NCBI RefSeq assembly: GCF_020687545.1
Contig: NZ_JAJEQX010000014.1
Span: forward strand, 28,016 to 92,015
From: Ruminococcus turbiniformis
GTDB lineage: Bacteria; Bacillota; Clostridia; Lachnospirales; Lachnospiraceae
Length of the DNA: 64,000 bases
Direction of reading: 5' to 3'
Position numbers and translations under genes: made by a program. How positions within the stretch are numbered: position 1 is the stretch's first letter; every line of letters begins with the position of its first letter. Below, in pieces: positions 34,616 to 41,596 of this stretch. The notes below the pieces were generated by a model that was not told the origin of the DNA, did not search any database, and saw only the letters and a program-made list of their open reading frames with translations.

Positions 34616-35092
34616 CTACTCTTGCGGAATAATGAGATTATTCTCTTCAAATGAATAATAACAATCCTTCCCTATGATGATATGGTCACTCAAATTCAGG
34701 CCGATCAACTTGGCACTTTTGTAAATCAAAGAAGTGAAATTGCAGTCAGCCATGCTGGGAGTTGGATCACCGGATGGATGATTATGTATGAGCAGCATAT
34801 TCAATGCCCCGCAAAGCAGCATACGGATCAGGATTTCCCGTGGGCTTGACGCAACATGATCCACTGTCCCTTTGAAGATTTCAAAAACACCTAAAGGTTC
34901 GCATTTTGCATTCATGCCGATCATATATATATGTTCTTCTGCCATATGGGATGCGTCGAAAACCTGATTAATGACATTGACGGCAAGCTGCGGGTCAGTA
35001 ATGCGGTCCTCACAGACATAACTGGTAACCGGGCTCAGGTACTGTTTTTTGTCATCTGTAAGTTTCACCTCATAATTCGATATCATTTTCAC
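34616..35092 (-). CDS. radC: RadC-family JAB/MPN protein
   Basis: 158 residues; GTG start at 35092 with AGGAGG nine bases upstream. The metal-binding core is MLLIHNHPSGDPTPSMADCN near 102 (HNHPSGD), preceded by the conserved Glu region. The N-terminal helix-hairpin-helix of chromosomal RadC is absent, as is common for copies on mobile elements. Despite the name, a repair role is not established; many conjugative elements and phages carry such proteins next to replication genes. Shares a divergent control region with the primase zinc-finger gene. Confidence 0.85.
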   Translation of the reverse strand: MKMISNYEVKLTDDKKQYLSPVTSYVCEDRITDPQLAVNVINQVFDASHMAEEHIYMIGMNAKCEPLGVFEIFKGTVDHVASSPREILIRMLLCGALNMLLIHNHPSGDPTPSMADCNFTSLIYKSAKLIGLNLSDHIIIGKDCYYSFEENNLIIPQE

Positions 35093-35129
35093 AATATAGT
35101 TCCTCCTTTTTTATCACCAGTCATAGACA

Positions 35130-35136
35130 AATATGG
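35130..35136 (-). promoter_or_regulatory. CCATATT box before radC
   Basis: The box is 38 bases from the GTG start and is half of a divergent pair with 35153. Confidence 0.55.
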
Positions 35137-35152
35137 AAACACTCATCTTTTT

Positions 35153-35159
35153 TCATATT
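35153..35159 (+). promoter_or_regulatory. TCATATT box before the primase-like gene
   Basis: Plus-strand box located 33 bases before ATG 35192, followed by AAAGGAGG. Confidence 0.55.
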
Positions 35160-35191
35160 TCTACCGAGAATGATGAAAAGGAGGAAGATCC

Positions 35192-35863
35192 ATGGAAAGC
35201 GACAAGAATAACATCGCAAGGCTGAAAGAGGAAGCTGATATTTCCACGGTAGTGGATTATCTGGGAATAGAAGTCCACAAGAAGGGGAGCGCATATTTCA
35301 TCCTTTGTCCATCCCCACAGCATGACGACACCAGGCCAACCAACTGCTACTTTAAAGAGGGGTGGAATAATGTATACTGCAGGGCCTGCGGAAAATCAAC
35401 AAACGCGGTGGACCTTATTATGTATACGAAAGGCTGCTCCTACGGAGAAGCCGCTGACATCTTATGGGAACTGGAAGGGAAACCTTCCTGGTACTACGTC
35501 AGGAGAAGGCGGCGGAAGAAAAAAGAATTTTCACTTTCCAAACAGGAGGCACAGCTAATAGGGGTTCACCTTCCCGGGACGGTTCTTTGTCCATCCAACC
35601 TGTCTCCAGTTAAACCTGACCGTCCAATGCGTTCTTATCCCGGATATATCGGGGACGGATACCTTACGTGTAGGGTCGAACATTGCAACTGGCATGATTT
35701 TGCTACCGAAAAGCAGCTCCGCGCCATTGCTAAGAATAAAGCACGGGAAAAACGGGAAAGTTTAAGGCATGCCGGGATAATTGCGCACCGTTTGGGGAAC
35801 CCGGTTTTGGAACAGGTATTTTCTGATATGTGCGGAGAATGTGACAGCATCCTCTCCAGGTAG
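35192..35863 (+). CDS. CHC2 zinc-finger (DnaG-like primase N-terminal domain) protein
   Basis: 223 residues; ATG with AAAGGAGGA. Starts DISTVVDYLGIEVHKKGSAY, then the zinc site CPSPQHDDTRPTNCYF with CRACGKSTNAVDLI, exactly the primase zinc-binding fold (C, H, C, C). The TOPRIM catalytic domain is missing. The C-terminal half holds a second Cys/His cluster (YLTCRVEHCNWHDFATEK, MCGECDSI). It may recognise template DNA for a primase supplied elsewhere, or act as a regulator. One of only three plus-strand genes in the element. Confidence 0.75.
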   Translation: MESDKNNIARLKEEADISTVVDYLGIEVHKKGSAYFILCPSPQHDDTRPTNCYFKEGWNNVYCRACGKSTNAVDLIMYTKGCSYGEAADILWELEGKPSWYYVRRRRRKKKEFSLSKQEAQLIGVHLPGTVLCPSNLSPVKPDRPMRSYPGYIGDGYLTCRVEHCNWHDFATEKQLRAIAKNKAREKRESLRHAGIIAHRLGNPVLEQVFSDMCGECDSILSR

Positions 35864-35865
35864 GA

Positions 35866-35898
35866 AAGGGCAGCTATATGCTGCTTTTTCCTTTTTTT
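35866..35898. terminator. terminator between convergent genes
   Basis: AAAGGGCAGC/GCTGCTTTTT hairpin with T-rich tail on the plus strand; the stop of the minus-strand gene lies in the loop. Confidence 0.7.
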
Positions 35899-36248
35899 GA
35901 TTTTTTTGGAGATGCCGAAAAGGATCCGGATCCGTTTGGGGGTACCCGCTTTTGCCGGGAAGCATTGGCAAGGTGGTCCACTTCCGAAGCCTGCTTCACA
36001 TTTGCCGGCTCCACAACTTCCACATGCCTGCAGTCCATGTTTTGGAGGGACCGTGAAAATCCAAATTCAGTAAGCCTGAAAACAACATGGTACTTGCAAA
36101 TCTGCTGGACAGTCGCTTCCACAAATGGCTTCATTGGCATATCAATTAATTCGCCTGGGATTTCCACTCTGTCCCCCACATGGAATCCATGGTTTTTGAC
36201 ATCATCGTATGACATATTGTTTCTGGTATCTTCAAATTCTAACTGCAT
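35874..36248 (-). CDS. hypothetical protein with a palindrome-encoded tail
   Basis: 124 residues from ATG 36248 (AAAGGAA upstream). The beta-rich N-terminal domain (VKNHGFHVGDRVEIPGELID, then ICKYHVVFRLTEFGFSRSL) resembles small SH3-like or barrel folds. The tail is basic and low complexity (PNGSGSFSASPKKSKKGKSS), and its PNGSGSF is encoded by a GGATCCGGATCC palindrome. An inverted copy of the same 30-base sequence lies 100 bases upstream of the start, so the gene is bracketed. Function unknown. Confidence 0.6.
   Translation of the reverse strand: MQLEFEDTRNNMSYDDVKNHGFHVGDRVEIPGELIDMPMKPFVEATVQQICKYHVVFRLTEFGFSRSLQNMDCRHVEVVEPANVKQASEVDHLANASRQKRVPPNGSGSFSASPKKSKKGKSSI
35922..35933. repeat. 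GGATCCGGATCC palindrome copy 4
   Basis: Core of a 30-base unit (gaaaaggatccggatccgtt and onward) that recurs inverted at 36350. Located inside the C-terminal coding region of the 124-residue protein. Confidence 0.7.
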
Positions 36249-36349
36249 TATCGTTTTTGTTCCTTTCTTTTTTTCTTTGCTGATTTTGTAAACCATTATA
36301 CTGCATTCCCAGTTTACTTGTTTTTGGCGTATGGCGAGTACACCCAAAC

Positions 36350-36361
36350 GGATCCGGATCC
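36350..36361. repeat. GGATCCGGATCC palindrome copy 5
   Basis: Inverted partner of the copy at 35922; the flanks match over about 30 bases with two differences. It lies between the 124-residue and Gp157-like genes. Confidence 0.7.
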
Positions 36362-36406
36362 TTTTCGTAAAGGAAGAACAGGATGCCATAAAGGCACCCT
36401 GTCCTG

Positions 36407-36895
36407 TTACTCAATGACCAACGAGACCCCTTTTTCCAGATAGGCGTAGTCGCATTCTACAATTCCCTGTTTCTGCATATCCTCCTTGATCTGCGAATTG
36501 TTGATCTTTGGTGGCTGAGGAGTCAGATACTTTTTCGGCACCATAGCCGCATCCTTGATTTTCAAGGATGCAGGGTTGTTTTTTAAAGAGATTTCATGAA
36601 ATTCCGTCTTTACTTTCTTTTTTTTCATGGCAAGAATACTGTTTATAAGCGATTCCTTCATATTTTTGGCATCGTCGTCAGCACGTTTTTTCCTTGCCTG
36701 GAGACGTTTGATCTCTTTATCGCATTTTTCTGACTCTGCCTCACGTTCCAGAATGAGTACAATGTAGCTTTCTGCTTTCTTGGGAAATTGGTCGTCAATC
36801 GCTTTCATTGCATCTTCAACCATTTTTTTGTCGGCCCCGTTTTCCATCATTTCTAATAGCTCCAAATAACTATCAGTCATTTCATATAGAGTCAT
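36407..36895 (-). CDS. Siphovirus Gp157-like protein
   Basis: 162 residues; ATG with GAGGAG. Almost entirely helical: MTLYEMTDSYLELLEMMENG, coiled coil KCDKEIKRLQARKKRADDDA, and the family-like end ISLKNNPASLKIKDAAMVPK with KYLTPQPPKINNSQIKEDMQ. This order of coiled coil then NNPPSV-like strand and VP..Y is that of phage Gp157 proteins, which are found beside SSB and recombination genes. Their role is uncertain (phage resistance has been proposed). Neighbouring beta clamp and SSBs fit a replication cluster. Confidence 0.8.
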   Translation of the reverse strand: MTLYEMTDSYLELLEMMENGADKKMVEDAMKAIDDQFPKKAESYIVLILEREAESEKCDKEIKRLQARKKRADDDAKNMKESLINSILAMKKKKVKTEFHEISLKNNPASLKIKDAAMVPKKYLTPQPPKINNSQIKEDMQKQGIVECDYAYLEKGVSLVIE

Positions 36896-36946
36896 AACCT
36901 TTCTCCTCTCTTTTTATGTATTCATCTAAAAATGGAAAATTTGCCA

Positions 36947-36975
36947 CAAAAAAACAAGGCGCATAAAGCGCCTTG
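36947..36975 (-). terminator. terminator after dnaN
   Basis: CAAGGCGC/GCGCCTTG perfect stem with a run of seven T on the minus strand, four bases after the clamp stop. Confidence 0.88.
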
Positions 36976-36979
36976 TCTT

Positions 36980-38047
36980 CTACGCATACCTGCAAGGTAA
37001 AATCCCTTCTATAAAAGGCAGCCCATTATCAACTCCACGGATCACTGAGAGCCCGGTCTGCCCGGTAAATACTATGGGAGAGTCTGAGGGTACTGTCTGA
37101 AGCGCATTCAAGAGAAATTTTCCATTAAAGCAGATTTTAAGGTCCTCGCCGTCTACTTTGGCCGGCACCCTGCTTTTGGCTTCCCCATACGTCTTTCCTG
37201 CATTCCTGACAAGGATTCCATTTTCTCGTGAAATGTCAAGTAAGATCCGCCACTCATCCTTTTTGTTGATCAGGGCCATTGAAAGCTGGATTGCGTTGAT
37301 TAATTCGTCCAGATCTGTTGAAACAGTGGTTTTTGGATTAATATTGAGGATCTTATCAATGTTGTAATACATGCCCGGGAAAGTTTTCCCCCAGATTGTC
37401 ACATTCTCAAAGCTGGCGCAGAGTAGGTCACCATCGATCTCCAGATCCACATCATCAGCAACTGTGGCAGTTAACCCCATAAAAGTAGACGGGATCACAG
37501 CATCCACTTCCTTCTTGCCTCCATTCTCTGTTTCTCCACGAATAGAAAACCGAAAGCCATCGGTTGTGGTAATGCAGCTCTGCCCCCCTGCAACTACCAG
37601 ATGATACGAGCTGTTCAGGGAATTCCCTGATCCGGTTTTTGCCGTTGCATGGGCAGTCTCAAGTACCATCCTTGACTGAATCCGGACTTTAACCGGTGAA
37701 TTCAACTGGGGTAAATCCGGCCACAAAGATAAATCGAATGTCCTCAATTCAACTTTAGAAAAGTTGCCTGACAGAATCAGCTGTTCTTTACTAAGCTCAA
37801 TCGTAATATCATCGTCCGGGAGCTGCTTTAATACCATCATCAAATTTAAAGCATTCACGGCGCAGGACCATTCTGATTCCTCATAGATGTCACACCATGT
37901 CTTAATTGTGATTCCAAACCTGTTAAACCCTGTCATAGAAAGTATTTTATTTTTGGCTTCCAACAAAACGGCACCTTCGATCCCGTCCGTATTCTTGGTT
38001 ACTTTCCTGACCTTATCAAGGCTTTCAAGTATGCTTGCTTTGTTCAT
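36980..38047 (-). CDS. dnaN: DNA polymerase III beta subunit (sliding clamp)
   Basis: 355 residues, slightly short of the usual 365-375. The three-domain pattern is visible: domain 1 SLDKVRKVTKNTDGIEGAVL, domain 2 with HATAKTGSGNSLNSSYHLVV and TTDGFRFSIRG, and the C-terminal FIEGILPCRYA corresponding to the usual L-x-P-x-R end. It is strongly diverged from chromosomal clamps, so it is probably dedicated to the element's own polymerase at 20364 and clamp users such as the 72-residue QMELF protein. Monocistronic, with a CATATT box and terminators on both sides. Confidence 0.88.
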   Translation of the reverse strand: MNKASILESLDKVRKVTKNTDGIEGAVLLEAKNKILSMTGFNRFGITIKTWCDIYEESEWSCAVNALNLMMVLKQLPDDDITIELSKEQLILSGNFSKVELRTFDLSLWPDLPQLNSPVKVRIQSRMVLETAHATAKTGSGNSLNSSYHLVVAGGQSCITTTDGFRFSIRGETENGGKKEVDAVIPSTFMGLTATVADDVDLEIDGDLLCASFENVTIWGKTFPGMYYNIDKILNINPKTTVSTDLDELINAIQLSMALINKKDEWRILLDISRENGILVRNAGKTYGEAKSRVPAKVDGEDLKICFNGKFLLNALQTVPSDSPIVFTGQTGLSVIRGVDNGLPFIEGILPCRYA

Positions 38048-38082
38048 GTAGAATTCCTCCTTTTTTCTTTTAAATCATTAAC

Positions 38083-38089
38083 AATATGA
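38083..38089 (-). promoter_or_regulatory. TCATATT box before dnaN
   Basis: The box is 36 bases upstream of ATG, between a terminator hairpin and AGGAGG. Confidence 0.55.
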
Positions 38090-38101
38090 AAAAAGGAAAA
38101 A

Positions 38102-38123
38102 GAAAAAAAGCGGCACTGCCGCT
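38102..38123 (-). terminator. terminator after the 92-residue gene
   Basis: Perfect stem AGCGGCA/TGCCGCT with a 1-base centre and a run of seven T. Confidence 0.85.
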
Positions 38124-38134
38124 TCCTGTTATCA

Positions 38135-38413
38135 TTACTCCGGATGGTAGGGATGCCGGATCTCTGTATCAAAAGATAGTACCAGGGTACGGTACATTTT
38201 TTCTTTGCTGGCATTGATATATGCCGGGTTTTCAGGATGCACTAATTTCATCCTGTACCCTATTTCGTGTTCACTAAGAGAGGTTCGGATCAGGCGATTA
38301 TCCTTCACGATCGGGTAGGGATGGATACAATCGCCTTCCGCTTTTCCATAGATATAATTATTGTCTGCCCGAATTGTAATCTCGACAGATTTTCCTTTCA
38401 GCTCATATGTCAC
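38135..38413 (-). CDS. small hypothetical protein
   Basis: 92 residues, GTG start with GGGAGG upstream. Beta-rich (MTYELKGKSVEITIRADNNY, KMYRTLVLSFDTEIRHPYHP), no membrane segment, no recognised family. Enclosed by its own terminator, upstream of dnaN. Confidence 0.6.
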   Translation of the reverse strand: MTYELKGKSVEITIRADNNYIYGKAEGDCIHPYPIVKDNRLIRTSLSEHEIGYRMKLVHPENPAYINASKEKMYRTLVLSFDTEIRHPYHPE

Positions 38414-38469
38414 GGTAGTGCCCTCCCTTCGCTTTTTGTATTATAAAATAATTACTTACATCTTGTAAA

Positions 38470-38495
38470 CAAAAAGGTGGGAAAAATTCCCGCCT
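38470..38495 (-). terminator. terminator after the YhaM-like gene
   Basis: AGGCGGGAA/TTCCCACCT stem (one wobble), then TTTTTGTTT on the minus strand. Confidence 0.85.
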
Positions 38496-38496
38496 A

Positions 38497-39378
38497 TTAT
38501 TTCTTTGCATAGTATTTTCCATAACCGTATACTTTTGTAATCGTTCCTGGTTCTGCATGGTTCAGTTCCGCCTGTATGGAGTCTGCGCCGGTAACGACCG
38601 CATCCAGATGCCGCAGGAGCATTGCCTCAGGGATCGCTGTCGCTATGCCCTTGTTACGGCTTACAAGGATATGGCACAAAAGCTTAAAGTCTGCAGAATC
38701 CGTCTTTCCGTTTTTGCTTGCCCACTCAAACACCTTGCTGTAAGACGCTAACCCCGATCCCAAAAGGATATCATCAGGCGTTGCAAGGAAACTGGAATCC
38801 ATGCACAGCGTAGCTCCGATGTAATAAAGGGACGCTGCAGCCGCCGCAAGGTCTTTATCCATGTCGAGTGTTTCTGCGGAGTAATACGCAAGTTTTACAA
38901 GTTTTGCCGTTGCTTCAAGGATCCCGCACTGCCGTGCGTATCCGTCTTTTTCAGACAATGGCAGGTACAGGAACCGTTTCTGGTTTTCCATCAGCACGCC
39001 GCTTGCTATCTGCATCAGGTCAGGTCGGATGGTTTTAATGATATTTGTCAGCTCCTTCCATGTTTCTCGCATATTAATTTGCGCTTTCGGGAGGAAATTT
39101 TCCTTCTTTTCCGAAGACTCCTCAAACGCCATCATCCGGTAGGAGGGGGATTCCTGATATTCTTCCGTCATTACACGGAGCCGGATCACCGCCGGAAGCT
39201 CCTGCGTAAACGGCGTTCCCCAATTTAATACACATGCCTCATTTCCGTTATTATCCCGGATAGTAAGCCGCTCATAAGGCGTGCCGTTTCTGGCTGTCAT
39301 CTTCTTTATATTCTGTACAAGTACATCAATATACTGTTCCTGGCCGATCTTTAATTCACTCAGATTCTTTGCGTCCAT
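38497..39378 (-). CDS. YhaM-like OB-HD protein with degenerate HD site
   Basis: 293 residues from ATG 39378 (AGGAGG). The N-terminal 90 residues form an OB fold (IGQEQYIDVLVQNIKKMTAR, YERLTIRDNNGNEACVLNWG). A helical HD-like domain follows, laid out as in YhaM 3'-5' exonucleases (LMQIASGVLMENQKRFLYLP, ending AIPEAMLLRHLDAVVTGADS). The metal-binding H and HD residues are not visible: the HDIG position reads LYYIGATL and the first His region reads GYARQCGILEA. It may therefore be a nucleic-acid-binding protein without nuclease activity. It lies in the SSB/clamp block. Confidence 0.65.
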   Translation of the reverse strand: MDAKNLSELKIGQEQYIDVLVQNIKKMTARNGTPYERLTIRDNNGNEACVLNWGTPFTQELPAVIRLRVMTEEYQESPSYRMMAFEESSEKKENFLPKAQINMRETWKELTNIIKTIRPDLMQIASGVLMENQKRFLYLPLSEKDGYARQCGILEATAKLVKLAYYSAETLDMDKDLAAAAASLYYIGATLCMDSSFLATPDDILLGSGLASYSKVFEWASKNGKTDSADFKLLCHILVSRNKGIATAIPEAMLLRHLDAVVTGADSIQAELNHAEPGTITKVYGYGKYYAKK

Positions 39379-39504
39379 CAGACTTCCTCCTTTTCTGAAT
39401 TTAATTACAGTATATCTGTTTGCGAAGACCACCTTTTTTTGCAGGCAAAATATACATCCTGCTGAGGCGGTCTGTGACAGGAAACCACATAGCCGATATG
39501 TGAT

Positions 39505-39531
39505 GAAAAAAGGATGCGTATAGCATCCTTT
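39505..39531 (-). terminator. terminator after the SSB-like gene
   Basis: AAAGGATGC/GCATCCTTT stem with five-base loop and T-run on the minus strand, two bases after the stop. Confidence 0.85.
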
Positions 39532-39532
39532 A

Positions 39533-39919
39533 TCATCCGAACGGAAGAAAGTCAGTTTCTTCCCGGATTACCGTTTCCGGGTTATAGGATGTACGCGGCG
39601 GGAAATTTATTTTTTCTACTCTGATGTACATATTAAATTTTCTGCCGTTCTTTGTATCATAGCTTTCTGTCACTGTACAACCAGTGACAATGATTACATC
39701 CTTTTCTTCCAGGCGCCTTGCAATTTTCAACCGGCTTTCGTCGCCATACAGGCGCATTGGGATAAAATCGTAATCATATTCGCCCTTCCTGTTTTTATAG
39801 TCACGCCTGACACAAAGCGTCCAGCGAGCCTGGAAATCAATCCCTTCCCTATTGTGGACAAATATCGGTTTTTTTAAGACTTTTCCTACATATGTCCCAT
39901 TATTGTTCGGGTTTGCCAT
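39533..39919 (-). CDS. SSB-like OB-fold protein (second, divergent)
   Basis: 128 residues from ATG 39919 (GGAGGAAGG). OB fold strands: GTYVGKVLKKPIFVHNREGI, QARWTLCVRRDYKNRKGEYD, FIPMRLYGDESRLKIARRLE, KDVIIVTGCTVTESYDTKNG. It ends REETDFLPFG, an acidic tip like the SSB partner-binding peptide (DDxxPF). It differs strongly from the ordinary SSB at 44717. Phage and plasmid elements often carry such variants. Follows the LexA-type winged-helix gene. Confidence 0.75.
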   Translation of the reverse strand: MANPNNNGTYVGKVLKKPIFVHNREGIDFQARWTLCVRRDYKNRKGEYDYDFIPMRLYGDESRLKIARRLEEKDVIIVTGCTVTESYDTKNGRKFNMYIRVEKINFPPRTSYNPETVIREETDFLPFG

Positions 39920-39976
39920 TATTCCTTCCTCCCTACTTTTTATGTTACAGACAGAATTTGGCAAAATACCCGTTTC

Positions 39977-40231
39977 TTAATTTGGCAACTCACTTTGCTC
40001 AGACAACGTCTTCTTTTCTGCCACAGAAGATATACGGAAAGCTCTGGGACATCCGGGGGATTCTGTCTCAAGGGTTCCATCCGCAAACATCTGTTTCAAA
40101 TAATTGTGGACGGTTGATTTGCTTTTTAACCCGCAGCCTTCCCCTATTTCCTCTATGGACGGCGCATACCCGTGTTTATCCATGTACTTGCCGATAAAGG
40201 ACAAAATATCCTGTTTCCGTGTCATTGTCAT
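39977..40231 (-). CDS. LexA-type winged-helix protein without peptidase domain
   Basis: 84 residues; ATG with AAGGGAAAGG. The sequence RKQDILSFIGKYMDKHGYAP and SIEEIGEGCGLKSKSTVHNY is the LexA DNA-binding domain, including the recognition helix. It stops after 84 residues, so no autocleavage domain is present. It may repress or modulate LexA-type operators constitutively, or antagonise the full LexA at 43975. Confidence 0.75.
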   Translation of the reverse strand: MTMTRKQDILSFIGKYMDKHGYAPSIEEIGEGCGLKSKSTVHNYLKQMFADGTLETESPGCPRAFRISSVAEKKTLSEQSELPN

Positions 40232-40249
40232 TGTAACCTTTCCCTTCTT

Positions 40250-40891
40250 TTAGTGATTCCGTTTTCCGAAAAAGACTTCATAGATCTTGGAATCTGCAAA
40301 TGAAATTACAGCACCATACTGAAGCAGGCTGATAATTCCATTCATCGACACCATCAATTCATAATCGGCAAAATACGGGTCTGTTTTCGTATCAACCTCT
40401 TTACCGGTGATTTTATTCCTGATATAAAATGTGGTTTCTCCTGGTTCTGACAGTTCATCATCTTCTAGTTCTCGCCACTCAGAAATAGAATATACCGTTT
40501 TAAGTACAGAAATCCCAGTAGTAGAGTCGGCAACCATAAACTGCAGGTCTTTGTAGACCACATCGTAGTACGGCTTGTCTTCCTGTGCTTTCGCAAACTC
40601 CTTAGCTGTAACGCCTTTTTCGTTGCATTCTTCAATCATATTAAGGAATTCTCTGTATTGTTCGGAATAACTGTCAATATTGGAGTTAACTGCCTCGAAA
40701 GCATTTTCCAGCCGGTCCATTACGTGCAGGATCTTTTTCGCCTGCTCACCATCCTGCATCATAAGATATACCTTCATATCCTGCAGGTCAGAAATACTGG
40801 TATTAGTAAAAAGCTCCTCCAGGGCATTAATTCCTTCGCCCACCTTATCGTTATATTCTATTTTTTTTAAATAATCCAATACTGTCATCAT
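40250..40891 (-). CDS. hypothetical protein
   Basis: 213 residues; ATG with AAAGGA. Helical N-terminal 100 residues (NALEELFTNTSISDLQDMKV, VMDRLENAFEAVNSNIDSYS). The C-terminal half is alpha/beta (DVVYKDLQFMVADSTTGISV, TTFYIRNKITGKEV). No membrane segment and no recognised family. It is followed closely by the winged-helix gene (18 bases), so an operon is likely. Confidence 0.65.
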   Translation of the reverse strand: MMTVLDYLKKIEYNDKVGEGINALEELFTNTSISDLQDMKVYLMMQDGEQAKKILHVMDRLENAFEAVNSNIDSYSEQYREFLNMIEECNEKGVTAKEFAKAQEDKPYYDVVYKDLQFMVADSTTGISVLKTVYSISEWRELEDDELSEPGETTFYIRNKITGKEVDTKTDPYFADYELMVSMNGIISLLQYGAVISFADSKIYEVFFGKRNH

Positions 40892-40993
40892 TTTCCATCC
40901 TTTCTATAAGATTCGGCAGAATACTTTGCAGCCCCCGCTTTCCCTGTATGCTAGTCAGACGGGGATTTGAGGTTTTTGTTTCAGCCGCATAAT

Positions 40994-41368
40994 TTAATAT
41001 GGGAGAGATGCCCTCCCCCTGATTTTGATCATGCGGCTGATATAATTTCTTTCCTTCCTTCCAAAAGCCGGCCTGACACGGTACCCATTCTTTGACTGGT
41101 CCTGTACAATAGCATGTTTACTGTCCCTGACCAATACGCCAATGGGCGTCTGTCCAAACTGGAAACATAACCATTGGAAGATTTTCACGTCCTGCCTGCT
41201 GTAATGTGGGATAACCCGTGGCAGGAGCGAAAATCCGTGGAGTCTCAGATATGTACACCTTACTTCGCGCGTTTTGAAATGAAATGTAACGAAATTCCAG
41301 ACGTGTTTACTATGTAATATTTTCATGCAGTCCAGACAGAGTGTCCCCTGCCTCACCTCTCCTTTCAT
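40994..41368 (-). CDS. small basic hypothetical protein
   Basis: 124 residues, basic and cysteine-containing (TLCLDCMKILHSKHVWNFVT), with the later segment VLVRDSKHAIVQDQSKNGYR. The start is uncertain: ATG 41368 lacks a ribosome site but AAAGGAG lies just inside it, so a later start is possible. It follows secE by 21 bases on the same strand. No family is recognised, and the coding status is moderate. Confidence 0.45.
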   Translation of the reverse strand: MKGEVRQGTLCLDCMKILHSKHVWNFVTFHFKTREVRCTYLRLHGFSLLPRVIPHYSRQDVKIFQWLCFQFGQTPIGVLVRDSKHAIVQDQSKNGYRVRPAFGRKERNYISRMIKIRGRASLPY

Positions 41369-41389
41369 TATGATTTTGTGCGCTGTTTC

Positions 41390-41596
41390 TTATAATTGCC
41401 CAAGCAGGAAGGAAATCCCCTCTGTAACTGATGCACCGATCGACGAGAACAGGATTCCAAAGATCAGCGCCATTATAAGGACAAATATTGTGTCCTTAAA
41501 TAATTTTTTCCGGCCTGGAAATGAAATTTGTTTGTACTCGCTGACAAGTATTTTCAACATTTGAACCGGGTTCCTGCTTTTTTTATTTTTTCCCAT
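41390..41596 (-). CDS. secE: SecE-like translocon subunit
   Basis: 68 residues; GGGAGG before ATG. The layout is that of Gram-positive SecE: a short basic N-terminus, an amphipathic cytoplasmic helix (MLKILVSEYKQISFPGRKKL), then one membrane helix (TIFVLIMALIFGILFSSIGA). It overlaps the end of secY by 14 bases, an arrangement not found in chromosomes, where secE sits with nusG and secY with ribosomal genes. It should clamp the element's SecY. Confidence 0.85.
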   Translation of the reverse strand: MGKNKKSRNPVQMLKILVSEYKQISFPGRKKLFKDTIFVLIMALIFGILFSSIGASVTEGISFLLGQL

